64,000 nt of DNA from Sophora flavescens (lineage: Eukaryota > Streptophyta > Magnoliopsida > Fabales > Fabaceae): contig CM061065.1 of the NCBI GenBank assembly GCA_030762895.1, forward strand, positions 78,377,607 to 78,441,606, in the 5' to 3' direction. Shown piece after piece: positions 21,240 through 33,149 of the stretch. The position numbers and the translations under genes are program-made. A model generated the notes under the pieces. That model saw nothing but the letters and a program-made list of their open reading frames with translations. It had not been told where the DNA came from and did not search any database. How positions within the stretch are numbered: the first letter of the stretch is position 1; each line of letters opens with the position of its first letter.

Positions 21240-23838
21240 TGTCACGTCCCGAAAATTACATTAATGGAACACTGTAATTAATTAAATAACAAAGAAGTTA
21301 AGTTTAAATATTAAGGATTTTATTATCCAAATAAAAATGCATAGACCCGAATAACAGTGTATAATATTAATTCGTCCGATTTTATTAAAATCCGATTAGT
21401 GTTAAATAATACATGCCAAGCCTTAAGAGGTAAAATAAAACACAAGTGTTGCAAGGAAATGTATGTGTGGTGTTAGAAACAAAAGGAAAAGACAAAAAGG
21501 ATAAGAAAAGGAATTGATGAATGCTTGAATGACATGTGTCAACAAGTGGTGAAAAGATAAGAGTGGGGTCATTTCATAATAAGAGAAAGACTAAGGAGTG
21601 ATCCCAAGAGGAGAAAGGACCAATTTGCAAAACAAGGAAGAGTAGGAGGACTTATGTGCAGATTGGTCTCTACTATATAAACCCAAAACGCACCATTTTC
21701 ACTCATTTTTTCGCTTCCCCCTTCTCTCTAATCTCACGCCCCCACACTTCTCTCCCACTCTCTCATTTTCTCTCAACCTCTCCAAGGCATTCCACTCCTC
21801 TCCACCACCAACCCATTCGGCCACCCCACAACCACCATCCACCACCACTCAAACTCACACTTAAATCATTTCTCTTAGCCTATACTCCTTGTAACATCAA
21901 AATCTCTTCAAAGTTTCATCAACAAAGATCTCCAACACCATTTTCCTCTCTTGATGAATTGTGGATAATTCACCATATTGTGTTTTGATTAATGACCAAA
22001 CTAACTTGCATTACACTTTGATTCACTAACTATATGCCAAGTTTAAATGTTTGTAGAAGATATCATTAGTGCAAGGAAAAGGATCAAAGGAGTAAAAGAC
22101 GGATCATGAAGGAATGCTTGAAGATGAAGAATCTCAAAGTTGAATCACAAGGCATCTCAAGCAAAATTAGATTTTGATGTAAAGAAATTTTGTAAGTTTC
22201 TCTTTGTGAAATAGCTTTCTAAAAAACAAATCAAAATGGTTTTCATAAAGTAAAATGAACTTAGAATGAAAAAGGATTAATTGAAAGTTATGTACATCTA
22301 TGTGTACGTCAATGTACTTTCAGTTAATTAACTAAATTTTAATGAAAACCTATATGTACATCAATGTATAAATAGTATACATCAATGTATACATCGATTG
22401 GTTGTGAATGACTTGATAAGTATGCAAAACAAGCTTCTGTAAATCGATTGCACAATCGATGTATAAGGTGAAACAAAAGCTAACACTTTTTGAAAGAAGC
22501 ATACAATCGATTGCACAATCGATGCATAAAGCTAAACAGAAGCTAACACTTGTTGTAATATGCATCCAATCGATTAGTACATCGATGTATACACTGAACA
22601 GAAGTAAGGTCTTTTGAAAATGTTACAACAATCGATTAGTACATCGATGCATAAGCTCAAACAGAGGCAAAGACTTTTGAGAATGATTAAGCAATCAATT
22701 TACCAATCGATGTAAAGACTTTTGGGCTGAGAATGCTTATGATTTTCAAGAACACAATCGATGTACACATCTATATATCAGTCAAAATCAAAAATTTCCA
22801 AGAACACAATCGATTTGGCAATCGATGTATTCAGTTATAAAAATTGAATCTTTGATTAATACATCGATTACACAATCGATTGACTGATAACTGAATTTTT
22901 CAAGAAAAGTTGTCTTGATCTTAACTTACTTTTGAAGTTTTCCCAACGGATCTATTTTGATATACTACTATATAAAGGCATGGGCAAATACTTTTTGAAC
23001 AACAATTCATTCAATACTGAGATTAAAAACGAAATTCATTGAGAGAGCTTTTCATTGAGAATACTTGAAATATTTCCATTCTGACTTCAATGTGTAATAT
23101 TTGATTTCTTAGAATCAGAATCAAAAACCTTTCTTATTGCCAAAGGAAGATTAGAGAGAAGGTGTTCTCTCTGTGTGGATCAAGAATAGAAGGGACTCTT
23201 GGTGGTTTGACAAGAGTAGGAGGGACTCTTGAGAATTGCAAGATTGCTTTGACAGAAAATCTATCAATTGGGTAGAAGGAACCTGAGAGTTGAAGCTTGT
23301 AAAGAATCCTATAATTGTTTGATTTTAGTGGACAAAACTCACTGTGAAGTGGGGACTGGATGTAGGTTACCAGAGGAGGTAGCTGAACAAGGATAAAATC
23401 TTGGTTTGCATTTCTCTCTATCCCTTAACTCTTTTAATTGGTTTTATTTGATGAATGTTTGTTTAGGCAATTTTTAAGGATTAATTTGTGAATGCTGAAT
23501 ATCTGAAATCAAACTTTTCATCTCACTTTCCTATCAAAAGAACAAAGTCTTGAATCAATGTCTGAAGTAAAAACTTGTTTTGGTTAGTTGGTTGACAAAA
23601 CATTTTCAAGAAGTTTAAAAAAGTTTCAGTTTTTGTATAAAGGGGAAAAGTTTTCAAGAATCACCCATACTCAATTCAAATCCCCCCCGGCCCAAGTTTC
23701 TAGGAGCCCCACAACCAACACGAATCACACCCTAAGAGCAAGGAGAGGTTCCTTTTAGTCATCTACATCTCAAGAGCTTCAAATCTTTTAGAGCAAGGGT
23801 AAGAATCTCATTCTTAGTGTCCATTCCTCTAAGTTCCC
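21240..23838 (+). mobile_element. Gypsy2 3' LTR, split by a solo copia LTR and truncated
   Basis: LTR sequence occupies 21240-21959 and 23726-23838 and aligns with 15741-16570. The solo LTR lies between. The right end breaks near 23838 at the junction with the minus-strand copia. TATATAAA lies at 21674-21681. An open frame at 21656-21988 merely crosses the leader. Confidence 0.85.
21960..23720 (+). mobile_element. Solo LTR of the Copia1 family
   Basis: Starts TGTGGATAATTCACC, ends CCACAACCAACA, 1761 bp. The flanks TGAAT (21955-21959) and CGAAT (23721-23725) fit a 5-bp target duplication with one change. Aligns along its length with 17583-19800 apart from the fold-back element. It has an ATCGAT palindrome array (22292-22880) and TATATAAA (22969-22976). 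Formed by recombination between the two LTRs of a former complete element. Confidence 0.88.
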
Positions 23839-24149
23839 TAACAGATTTTAGGGTTTGACTTTTAAATCATAAGAGCATATGATCGGAGCATTTTAGAGAT
23901 ATGATACATAACAACATTTAGAAGAATTTTAGTTCTATTCTCATGATCATAGCATATAAATCATTACATTCAGATGCTTTATTTATATACTTGTATATTT
24001 TCTCTATACTTATTCTTTTTCTCCCCCTTTGTCATCAGCAAAAAGTGAAACACACAGATATAAAACTGAGTATTCATTTATTGACAAAGAACATCATTGA
24101 CAAGTACATTGCTGATAAAAAGAAAATAACAAAATAAAATCAAGGATTT

Positions 24150-25860
24150 TGATTTTCAATAACTTTAATAAATTTCTTAAGAAGGGTCGCGACAGTTTCC
24201 GTCATCTCACAAAGATCGCTGATTTCAGCTCTGGCAACAGGATCCATACCAATGATAGTGGATGCCATTTATGTGAATTCAGCATGGGTAGATGAAGAGG
24301 ATGGGCCAGGTTCAGAAATGGCATTTGATGTCTTTGGAGGTTCATAAGGAACAATTTCCATACAATGTCAGGGAATGGAGAAACCAGAAGAAAAAATGAA
24401 AGTGAGATTAAAGATGATAGGAAAAAGAGAAAGGGTTAAAGGAAACACTAAGTGCAACGAACCAAAAGGTTGTAAACAAGGAATTCTAAAATAAATATGT
24501 TCAAAATTGGTTAAGTAAGAAACAAGAGGAGATAAATCGGTGAAAATCAAAGATAGATTTTCAGAAGAAACATGTTAATCCAAAGAGTAAGTTGAAAAAA
24601 GATTTTTATAAAAACTTAAAGGTAAAATAAAAAGAAAAGGAGTGAAAACAAAGGTAGGTTGGAAGGGGCAGAGTTGCCTTGCTTCTGCTCTTTCTTCATC
24701 ATCAGGATAGCATATCCAAGGTATCTGATAAGATGAGAGACTGTCTTTGTCTGCTGGAGTCTCAATCTTCTCAACCAGAGATAGTATGTAGTGATGATTA
24801 GGGTATTGAAAGAATCTTGGTTCAAGGTGACTCGTGAAATATGTAAACCATCTTGGGAACTTCAGCTTCTTGTAATTCCTTTCCAGTCAAACAAACGGCA
24901 TCTTTGACTTAGGGTCCAACTTTTGTTTCTTGCAATATGGTCCTCTACCGGGACAGATCTTCAAAACTGTATCTGGTCTCATACAAGCATACGAATTTAG
25001 GTTGTATTTCCAATAGGCTCTGGTTCACCTTTACTACACCCGCTTTCGAGAATAAGTTTGTTGATTGCCTTAAGATCATATGAATTTAAATATTTAGGGT
25101 TAATTAGGTCAATTTGTTGTGGGGTAGTGGAGATGTATCTGAGAGAAGGGGTATTTGTTTTTGGTATGCCTCTGTAAGGTGATGTTTGAAGTGGGAGGGG
25201 TTTTGATAGAGTTGGAAACTGGTGAGATGAGAGAGTCAAATACTTGTGCAATAGGAACAAGTGTTCGGTTATCTTGTTGTGGTGAGGGAGATGGTGAAGA
25301 GTGGTGAACTGATAGTTGGTTTGGTGAGGGATAAGATTGTGGTTCTGGTGAGTTGTTGTCAAAGGTGAGGTTCAAATTGAAACTTATTATTGATTGTCGG
25401 AGGCCTACAAAGGCTCAACAATCTTCAACATGTTAGATCTTCTAACTGGTGCAGCCTCAGCTACAGCTTTCCTCTTCAATTCCTTTTGAGGCGTAGAAGC
25501 TTGCCCATTGACTATTTCCTTCTTCAAAACCTTGGAAATAGGTTGGTCATCATCATCATCAGAATCCACTTTGTGATGACCACTTCGATTGACTCGAAGC
25601 TTTGGCCTGACCTTATGGTCCAAAGGTACAAAATCAGCAGTGGCTTGAGTCATCAAACTCTTCAGCATCTTCTTCTTCAGACTCTTCCGAAGGTTTCTTT
25701 CCTTTATCTTCCTCACCAGAATCAGGAATCTTTCCTGGTTTCCTCAGCTTCATCTGAGAGAGGGTCCTCTTATATATGGCAGTAGCCATATCCACTTTTC
25801 CAGGGAGTGGAATACCTCTGATATCCATCAGCCTTGTAATCAACATCCATTAAGTACAGG
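24150..25860 (-). pseudogene. Copia2 envelope-like region
   Basis: Downstream of pol, where SIRE-type copia elements have an envelope-like ORF. From the right: 25846-25634 (LMDIRGIPLPGKVDMATAIY, then Glu/Asp-rich), 25716-25405 (Lys-rich, with SDDDDDQPISKVLKK), then weaker frames (25362-24997, 24825-24616, where KFPRWFTYFTSHLEPRFFQY is visible across a stop). No clear signal peptide or membrane anchor survives. The role of env-like proteins in plant copia elements is not established. Confidence 0.6.
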
Positions 25861-26296
25861 AGGTTCTATACCTCTGATATTCATTTGGGTGCCATGGATT
25901 TGGTTTTATCGAAGAGAAGGGTTTCAAAAAGATTTTTCGCACGAGAGAGAGAATATAATACTTTTGAAAAGGTGAAGGGTTTCTGATAAAATAGTTTTTC
26001 TTTTAAAAGAGAGGTTTCAAAAAGAGCATTTGAGAATAATAAAGACAAAAACATATTGAATTCAAATACCTTTTTAGAAAACTGCAATGTAAAGTCTCAG
26101 TCACTAATACACGTCATCAGACGCTATTCTTAGAGCAGACACATTGCAACAGATATTATTCATTTATGAAATGCATGTTCAGAATATCTCTAATATAAAT
26201 GAGCCTGTCTTCAGCTAAGGGTTTTGTTAGAAAATCAGTCCACTGATTTTCAGTTTTGACAAATTTAATGTCAAAAACACCTTTTTGAACATAGTC

Positions 26297-26890
26297 TCAT
26301 ATAAAGTGATGTTTGATTTCTATGAGCTTAGCTTTATAATGATGTATGGGATTTTTAGATAAACAAATAGCACTAGAATTATCACACCAAACAGATATAA
26401 TATGTTCAAAAATAGAGTAATCTTCAAGTTGATGTTTTACCCATAAAAGTTGTGAACAATAGCTTGTAGCTGAAATGTATTCTGCCTCTACAATAGATAA
26501 AGCAATTGTAGTTTGTCTTTTGGTTGTCCATGAGACCAAACTTTCTCCAATGAAGTGACATCCTCCATTAGTACTTTTCCTTTCAACCCTGTCTCCACCA
26601 CAATCAGCATCATAAAAGCCAACTAATATGTACTCTTGTGTTCTTAGATACATCAAACCATGATTAGTTGTTCCAAGTAAATATCTAAATATTCTTTTAA
26701 AAGCTTTGAGATGTGATTCTCTTGGGTCAGATTGGAATCTTGCACACATGCAGACACTAAATTGAATATCAGGTCTACTAGAAGTTAGATACATAAGAGA
26801 ACCAATCATACCTCTGTAGATAGTCTGATCTACCTTTTTACCATCCCTATCTCTGTTATGTTTTGCATTGCCTTCCATGGGAGTTTTCAT
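26297..26890 (-). pseudogene. Copia2 RT C-terminus/RNase H
   Basis: A 197-codon open frame. Begins MKTPMEGNAKHNRD and continues through YRGMIGSLMYLTSSRPDIQF (end of RVT_2) into RNase H, with the acidic residues of the active site at GFYDADCGG, SIVEAEYISA and WCDNSSAI. Copia family match is unambiguous. Upstream it is separated from the rest of RT by stops. This is the best-preserved part of Copia2. Confidence 0.92.
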
Positions 26891-27640
26891 TGGTTTTGTA
26901 GACCAAGGAAGAACTTCAATTCTCCCATCATGCGCATCTCAAATTCATTCTACATAAGCTTAGAGAACTCTTGCAAAGCTTTTCATTAGTAGCACCAAAT
27001 ATAATATCATCAACATAAATTTGTACTATATTGAAATTCTTTTTAGAAATTTTTATAAAGAGAGTTGTATCAACTTTTCCTCTAATGAAGTCATTTTGCA
27101 TAAGAAATGAACTAAGTCTATCATACCAAGCAACAGGGCTTCAATCCATATAGAGCCCTTTTAAGCTTATAGACATGATTTGGTTTATCATTATCTTAAA
27201 ACTAGGTGGTTGTTTAACATATACTTCTTTTTCAACTATTCCATTAAGAAAATCACTTTTCATATCCATTTTAAATAAGGTGATTTGATATTGTGCATCA
27301 TATGACATGAGTATGTGAATAGCTTCTATTCTAGCTACTAGCGTAAAAGTTTGAGTGTAGTCAATACCTTCTTGTTAGTTAAGCCTTGAGCTACTAACCT
27401 TGATTTGTTTATGACAACTTTGTCATATTCATCAAGTTTGTTTCGAAGATCCACCTTGTTCCAATAACCGATTTTCCTTTTACCCTTGGAACTAGTAACC
27501 AAACATCATTCCTTTTGAATTGATTTAGCTCTTCTTGCATAACTATGATCCAGCTTTCATCTCCAAGAGCTTCTCCATTATTTTTTTGTTCTACTTCTGA
27601 TTGAAACACCATATTGTTTGAGTCTCTGAAAGTTGATCTG
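26890..27640 (-). pseudogene. Copia2 reverse transcriptase, N-terminal and palm parts
   Basis: The frame 27612-27409 carries QFKRNDVWLLVPRVKGKSVI and GTRWIF, the start of RVT_2. Across frameshifts follow EGIDYTQTFTLVARIEAI near 27350 and IYVDDIIFGATNEK near 27000, the catalytic YVDD motif. Stops and indels prevent one continuous product. Confidence 0.85.
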
Positions 27641-27785
27641 GTTCTAGCTCATTGAGAAGGACTACCAGTAATCAATTCTCCAGGGTGATGAGCTTTGAAT
27701 TTCCAGTCTTGACTGGGTACAGACTCAGACGCTTCTTAGGTATGTGTTTCAAATGCTTGAGTACATGCTTCTGCATTCTCAGACT

Positions 27786-28180
27786 TTATGTATTCCTCGA
27801 TTGATCATGTTGTTTTCCAAGATCTAAACCAGCAAGATCATCTTCAAGATCTGATAGTCTCCTATCAGTCTTTAGACTGTCATTGAATTTCACATGAATA
27901 GATTCTTCAACTACTTCAGTTCTAGAGTTATAAACTCTAAGAGCTTTAGAAGTGTCCGAGTAACCAAGAAATATAGTCTTATCTACTTTCGAATAAAACA
28001 TTCCAAGCTGATCTCTATTGTTTATAATAAAGCATTCACATCCAAAAGCATGGAAATAAGAAATGTTGGGTTTTCTACCATTCCACAATTCATAAGGAAT
28101 CTTATTCAAGAAGCGTCTTATCAATATTTCTTTCATGCCTTACTAGCAACACTTACTTCCACATTGGCAAGAGTCGCATA
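27786..28180 (-). pseudogene. Copia2 integrase C-terminal part
   Basis: The frame 28136-27786 contains PYELWNGRKPNISYFHAFGC and KTIFLGYSDTSKALRVYN, the conserved end of the copia integrase and its linker to RT. The catalytic D,D-35-E core that should lie upstream is mostly deleted at about 28180-28260. Confidence 0.85.
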
Positions 28181-28265
28181 GGACATCCTTTTTGAAACTT
28201 ATATCAGGTAGACCTTTCACAAGTCTGAATTTCTAAAGCTTTGTTATTTGTTTCATACTTGCATG

Positions 28266-28870
28266 TCAGAGCTTCTTATGCCATACCCATCTTTCATCTT
28301 CCCTTAACACAAAGCAGGCCACACTTTGATCAGATAGTTCAGTTAGATCAATCTTATAAAGATTTTGTTTCCTATTTCCTGAAAAGAGAACTTTGCCATT
28401 TGTGTCTTTAACTACACATGCATTCTTGGTGAAGGAAGCATTGTATCCATTATCACATAATTGACTTATGTAAAGAAGATTATGTTTTAATCCTTCAACT
28501 AAAAGAACATTAGAGATAAATGGTAAAGGTGATCTCCCACCAATTTTACCAATCCCGATAACCTTTCCTTTCGAGTTTCCAACGAAAGTGGCACATCCTC
28601 CTTCTTTAGGTTGGAGGTCTAGGAACATAGACCTTTCTCTTGTCATGTGTTGTGAGCAGTCATTGTCCAGGTACCATGATAGGTGTTCTATTTGTCCTAT
28701 TAAGGATATCTGCAACAGGAATAATCAAAGCTTTAGGTACCCATATTTTATTGGGTCTTTTCCTGTTAGTTCTTGAAGTTTATGACAACTTCTTTCTTGT
28801 GTGAATACACTTAGACGTGATATGTCCAGCTTTTCCACAGACTTTACACTTAGACGTGCTATGCTCTATG
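28266..28870 (-). pseudogene. Copia2 gag knuckle, protease and pre-integrase region
   Basis: At 28860-28790 the frame reads CKVCGKAGHITSKC, a CX2CX4HX4C knuckle. In 28715-28266 it reads WYLDNDCSQHMT, the copia protease site with D-N-D where D-S-G is usual, so activity is unlikely. LFSGNRKQNLYKIDL and a truncated pre-integrase zinc segment ending ERWVWHKKL follow. Confidence 0.85.
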
Positions 28871-29299
28871 GTCAACAAAGGACCTCCAACGTTCTCAAAT
28901 ATTAAATGCCAAGTCAGAACGGCTATTGTTTGTCAATAATATAAAGAAGAATATCATTGACCATGCCCCAACGGATCTATTATGGACAGGTTATAAATTG
29001 AAGAACGGGAAGAACTGAAAGAGTATGAGAAGCACATAGAGAAATAGTGAAGCTGAGACATACGTAAAACATACATAATACACTACTAGAAAACTTGAAT
29101 TTTCAGATGGAATTTTCGGACGAAAATGTTTCCATATGAAATTTTATGAACATTTAGGACAGATTTGACATGAATGTAATTTTCAATGAGATTCCGTCTC
29201 AAATCCATCTCTACTTTGTCACAAACTTTCGTGCCAATAACGCGCCAAAATATTTCCCACAGATTTCGTACGGATCGGTTTCATATATTTTTTTTTATC

Positions 29300-29595
29300 T
29301 TGGGTCTTTTCAACCATCCGTCTGAAATCTGTTCGAAAATTTGAGACAGATTTCACACAGATTTGTTATTTTTTATATTTTTCTTGGAAAATATTAAATA
29401 ATTTATCTTACATCAGTCTGAAACCTGTCCGAAAATTTGAGACAGATTTCACACGGATTTGTTATTTTTTATATTTTTCTTGAAAAAGATTAAATAATTT
29501 ATCTTACATCCGTCTGAAATCTGTTCGAAAACTTGAGACAAATTTCACACGGATTTGATATTTTTTATATTTTTCTTGAAAAATATTAAATAATT
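29300..29595. repeat. CACTA B left subterminal repeats
   Basis: Three ~95-bp units, each with CCGTCTGAAATCTGTTCGAAA-type words, ACACGGATTTGTTATTTTTT and TTAAATAATTTATCTTACAT. Degenerate relatives of the array at 1-1030. Confidence 0.85.
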
Positions 29596-29898
29596 TATCT
29601 TACAAATATGACTAAAATATTTGATCTTAATAAATTTAAAAGTAAACAAGATTTATGAAAAAAAATTAAAAAACATATTTAGACTAATAAAATGTAAAAT
29701 GTAAAGTTAAATTCAAAAATTAAATTTTAGAAATTAAATTGTTGTAAAAATTTATAACAATAGACTAATATACAATAACAAAAAATAGGCAACATGATCA
29801 CGGCGCCATAAATTTTTGACTGGGGGGCGAGGGAATTTTCAGCCAAATTTCTTACTTCCCTCCTTGTAAAAAATCTTCGGTTAAAGTAATATTTTATT

Positions 29899-30169
29899 CC
29901 CTGTACGTGACATGAATTCTCGATTTGGTTCCTATACATAAAAAATTATTAAAATGATCCATATACGTACTAAAAATCTCCATTTGGTCAAAAAATCTCC
30001 ATTTGGTCCCTATACATTATCCGTTTGGTGCCTATACGAGAAAAACATAATTAAATATGTCCCTAAAATTTTGTACGGCAGGGACCAAATGGGGACTTTT
30101 TGTACGTATAAGGACCATTTTAATAATTTTTTTATGTATAGGGACCAAATCGAGAATTTGTGTCACGTG
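29899..30169. mobile_element. Fold-back MITE-like element inside CACTA B
   Basis: The left arm (from TACGTGACATGAATTCTCGA through TTTGGT) is complementary to the right arm, which ends CGAGAATTTGTGTCACGT at 30169. The arms are about 90 bp each around a short centre. Open frames inside (29954-30172) come from the arms and are not genes. Element A lacks it at the matching point (1965), so it inserted after A and B diverged. Confidence 0.7.
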
Positions 30170-30734
30170 TAACACCCTAGTTTTTACACATATGATTAAT
30201 TATTTTATTTGGATGTGTATGTATATTTTGTTATATGTAACATCCCAGTTTTCATATAGATGTTTAATTATTTTATTGGAGTAATTAATTATCCGGATGT
30301 TTAAGTTTGTTTATTTTTATGTTGTTTAGTTTGACTAATTATATTTACTCATTTAAAATTATTTTATTGATTATGTTAGCAATGTACTACTGCAGTGTAT
30401 ACATGCCTGCATGGCAATAATATTATGCTATTGTTACTATTATTATCTGTTTAGAAAATTGTATTAAATAATTTGATTAAAAGGAATTTAATTTCAGATT
30501 TTTTAATTTTAGATTTGAAAATAAATTAGTTTAGTGTTAACTGGAGATTAATTTTTGAATCACTGATTTTCTTGGTTGACCATTTCAATCATCAATCTTT
30601 ACTCCAATTTGAATTTTGAAAGTATATATTGGTTACTCGTTATTTTTAGATCTAATGTTAATATATTTCTTTTTCTAAATTTAATTTCAACCACATATTT
30701 TACCTACTACCCAAAATAAAAGAAAACAAAAGAA

Positions 30735-31223
30735 ATGTCCCCTCCTTCTCTGGTCACGAGCAAAACGTCCCCCACATTCTTTCTTTCCTTTTATTTTTCT
30801 CCTTCCTCAACAACAGAGCAAGCCCATCTTCTTCTTATCTCTCTCTCTAACTTCAACTCCTTCTTCCTTCAGTCTTGGACCAGACCACGACCACCGACTT
30901 TGCCGTCAACGTCCAGCAGCGCGCCATCGCGCCGTCCGACCGCTGCTCGACGAGAAGGCAGCCACGCGACACTGGCCGTTTACTGCTCGCAGTGCGTCGT
31001 CTTTGTGCGACGTCGTCGTCGTGGTAAGGCTTCACCCGCCGTTCACGGTGGTTTACCCTTATTCTTGTTCAGTTCAACCTTCCTCTTCCTTCAAATTCAC
31101 CTCTTTTTGTCGTTGTTCTTATTTCTGGTCTTGGCTAGTGCAGAACACGGATTGTCGCCACCGCTGCCGCTGCTCACCACCTCCAGCCACCATGTCATCT
31201 CTTTTTCTTCCTTGGGTGAGTGA
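30735..31223 (+). other. GC-rich leader or first-exon-like segment of CACTA B
   Basis: Pyrimidine-rich then GC-rich sequence with a 162-codon open frame of low complexity, ending at a GGGTGAGTG donor-like site near 31213. Layout matches 2387-2965 in element A. No domain is recognised; best read as a leader or first exon of an element-driven transcript. Confidence 0.4.
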
Positions 31224-31300
31224 AAACACTCTATTTTGCTCGGATTCAAGAAAATCCCCAAATTGATTTTGAAACCCTAACCTAGCTCTTTGATTTCATA
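31180..31300 (+). repeat. Exon-end/splice-donor cassette, copy 3 (CACTA B)
   Basis: CCACCATGTCATCTCTTTTTC, GGGTGAGTG donor, then AAATCCCCAAATTGATTTTG and AAACCCTAACC. It leads directly to the captured ATP-citrate lyase exons. Confidence 0.7.
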
Positions 31301-31341
31301 CTAAAATTTGAAATTAAAACTTCTTTTTATGCAATTAAAAC

Positions 31342-31467
31342 TTCATTGTTGAACCATTTGTTCCTCATGAACAAGAGTATTACCTCTCTATTGTTTCTGA
31401 AAGGCTGGGCTGTACCATCAGCTTCTCAGAATGTGGGGGCATAGAAATTGAAGAGAACTGGGATAAG
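31342..31467 (+). pseudogene. Captured exon of ATP-citrate lyase subunit A (exon 1 of 3)
   Basis: 42 open codons with FVPHEQEYYLSIVSERLGCT and SFSECGGIEIEENWDK, a strongly conserved stretch of the plant ATP-citrate lyase A subunit (cytosolic enzyme making acetyl-CoA from citrate). It ends AAG before GTATTG. The 5' side has lost the normal acceptor context and joins AT-rich transposon sequence. Only an internal slice of the gene is present, so no active enzyme could be made. Confidence 0.88.
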
Positions 31468-31597
31468 GTATTGATTAATGTATAGTTACATTGTGTTGTT
31501 GTTTTTTTAGCTATGCCACTATTTTCTTCCATAATTATGCTAGTTGGAACAAATAAAGCCCTGATAAACTGACATATATGATTGCTATCACATATAG

Positions 31598-31678
31598 GTT
31601 AAAACTATTTTCCTTCCAACGGAGAAACCGATGACTCCAGAAGCATGTGCACCATTGATTGCTACACTTCCTTTGGAG
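31598..31678 (+). pseudogene. Captured exon of ATP-citrate lyase subunit A (exon 2 of 3)
   Basis: After a CATATAG acceptor, 27 codons read KTIFLPTEKPMTPEACAPLI followed by ATLPLE, ending at a GTGAGT donor. The frame is continuous with the previous exon, and the family order (EENWDKV then KTIFLPTE) is preserved. Confidence 0.9.
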
Positions 31679-31965
31679 GTGAGTATTTTGGCACTACTAT
31701 GATGTTTGTATCAGTTTCTATCGTTTTTGCATATCGTGAAGATTTGAACAGTTGATGTTACTTAATGTGACTGCATAATCTAAATGCATTTAATGCCTTT
31801 TGGTGCTAACATTCTCCTGTATTTATTCAGACTTCTAAGATTTCACACTTCTGCGTTTTAAGGATAATGCATCTTTGTGTTCACTGTCACTACCATCTTT
31901 TGTTTCTATTAGCTATTTTTTTGCATGTGTATCTACTAAGTGTTTATTCTACCTTCAATTCTCAG

Positions 31966-32017
31966 ATTCGAGGAATAATTGGTTATTTCATATTGGGTGT
32001 GTTTGCTATCTTTCAAG
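31966..32017 (+). pseudogene. Captured exon of ATP-citrate lyase subunit A (exon 3 of 3, diverged)
   Basis: After TTCTCAG the frame reads IRGIIGYFILGVFAIFQ, corresponding to the family's RGKIG..I.GVFAVFQ. The drift in the first half suggests relaxed constraint. Pieces of it (CATATTGGGTGTA-like) recur at about 32130 and 32170, showing later local duplication. The gene continues no further. Confidence 0.75.
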
Positions 32018-32874
32018 GTATGCAATTGACAAGGTGAAAAACTATTGTATCCTCTGATTGGTTTGGAACCTGAAACATAATATGAACTTTCAAATGCAGA
32101 GTTGGAAAATGATTCCCGAATAGCAATCTTCATATTGGGCGTATTATGCCTATGAATAGCAATCTTCATATTGGGTGTATCCTCTGACAAGTGCATAATA
32201 CACCCAAAATGGAACTTACCTTGTAGATTGCTAAACTATATTCTTTTTCATATTGCAGACAAGTGCATAATACATTCTCAGATTCGAGGATTTAATACTT
32301 GGTTATTTCAAATAACTTGATTATTGTGATTATTCGATATAACTTGATATATTGATGCATATGTGTAATTGTGAGATTATTTGATGAAGTGTAACCTTCA
32401 CTTTGGTTGTAATTGGCTTTTGGCCAAATGTGAATGGAAATGGGAGTTTAACTCCAATCCTTGAAACTTAAGCGACTTTAATATCCTTAAGTGAGAAGAT
32501 GAATGTTATATCCATAAAGGAAAAATGATTTAGTTTTGAACAATTATTTCAAAACTTTGATTTTGATTAAGGCTTTAGAAATGGATTGAGAACTATTTTA
32601 ATCATACGTTATATTTTGAATTACCAGAATGACGCTTTAGAAACATAAGAAATAAGTGTTGTTTTCTAACACTATTTTTATAATGTTTAAAACCATCTTA
32701 AAGTGTTCAATTGATTTCAACAATGACTTTGAAAATTGTTAAGTTTCCACCACACCTTAGGGTATAAACCTTCTTTTCCTCCTTACATGAAGTTCACTCT
32801 TGCTTTTGTTCATGGGTATCTCAGAATCGCGTCACAGTCTTGCCGTCGCCTGCCGCCTGCTGCCGTGCCAGTTG

Positions 32875-32985
32875 GCCTTCCAGTCACCATGTTCTTTCCT
32901 CTTCACTTTGGGTAAGAGTTTTACCCTCTAATCTCTTCTAGATTGAAAATCCCCAAATCGGATTTTAAAACCCTAACCCTAATAG
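32875..32985 (+). repeat. Exon-end/splice-donor cassette, copy 4 (CACTA B)
   Basis: Reads CACCATGTTCTTTCCTCTTC, GGGTAAGAG donor, TCTAGATTGAAAATCCCC and AAAACCCTAACCC. Nearly identical in plan to copy 1 in element A, and upstream of the captured kinase exons. Confidence 0.75.
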
Positions 32986-33149
32986 TAATTTAGGATGTGA
33001 ATGTACTGTATCAGTTTATAACAAAGTAGTAAAGAGATAGAAATGCCTATAAAATTGGACACTTGCATCAGAATTAATGTTACATGTATCAAGAGATAAT
33101 GAGTTTCTCATCTTCCAATCTCCTTAAATTTGTTCTGACAAATCTGCAG

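Larger units (their letters stand above)
23840..28866 (-). mobile_element. Copia2, SIRE-like Ty1-copia internal region, LTRs not found
   Basis: Reading leftward from 28866 the order is gag zinc knuckle, protease, integrase fragment, RT, RNase H, envelope-like region, then a purine tract (complement of CTCCCCCTTTGTCATCAGC, 24021-24039) typical of the SIRE/Maximus copia lineage. All genes carry stops, frameshifts or deletions. The adjoining LTR at 28870-35634 is in the opposite orientation and so belongs to another element. Confidence 0.82.

Noticed and set aside
30735..31223. 162-codon frame as a host protein gene
   Set aside because: Same reasons as 2387-2965; composition rather than coding explains the open frame.
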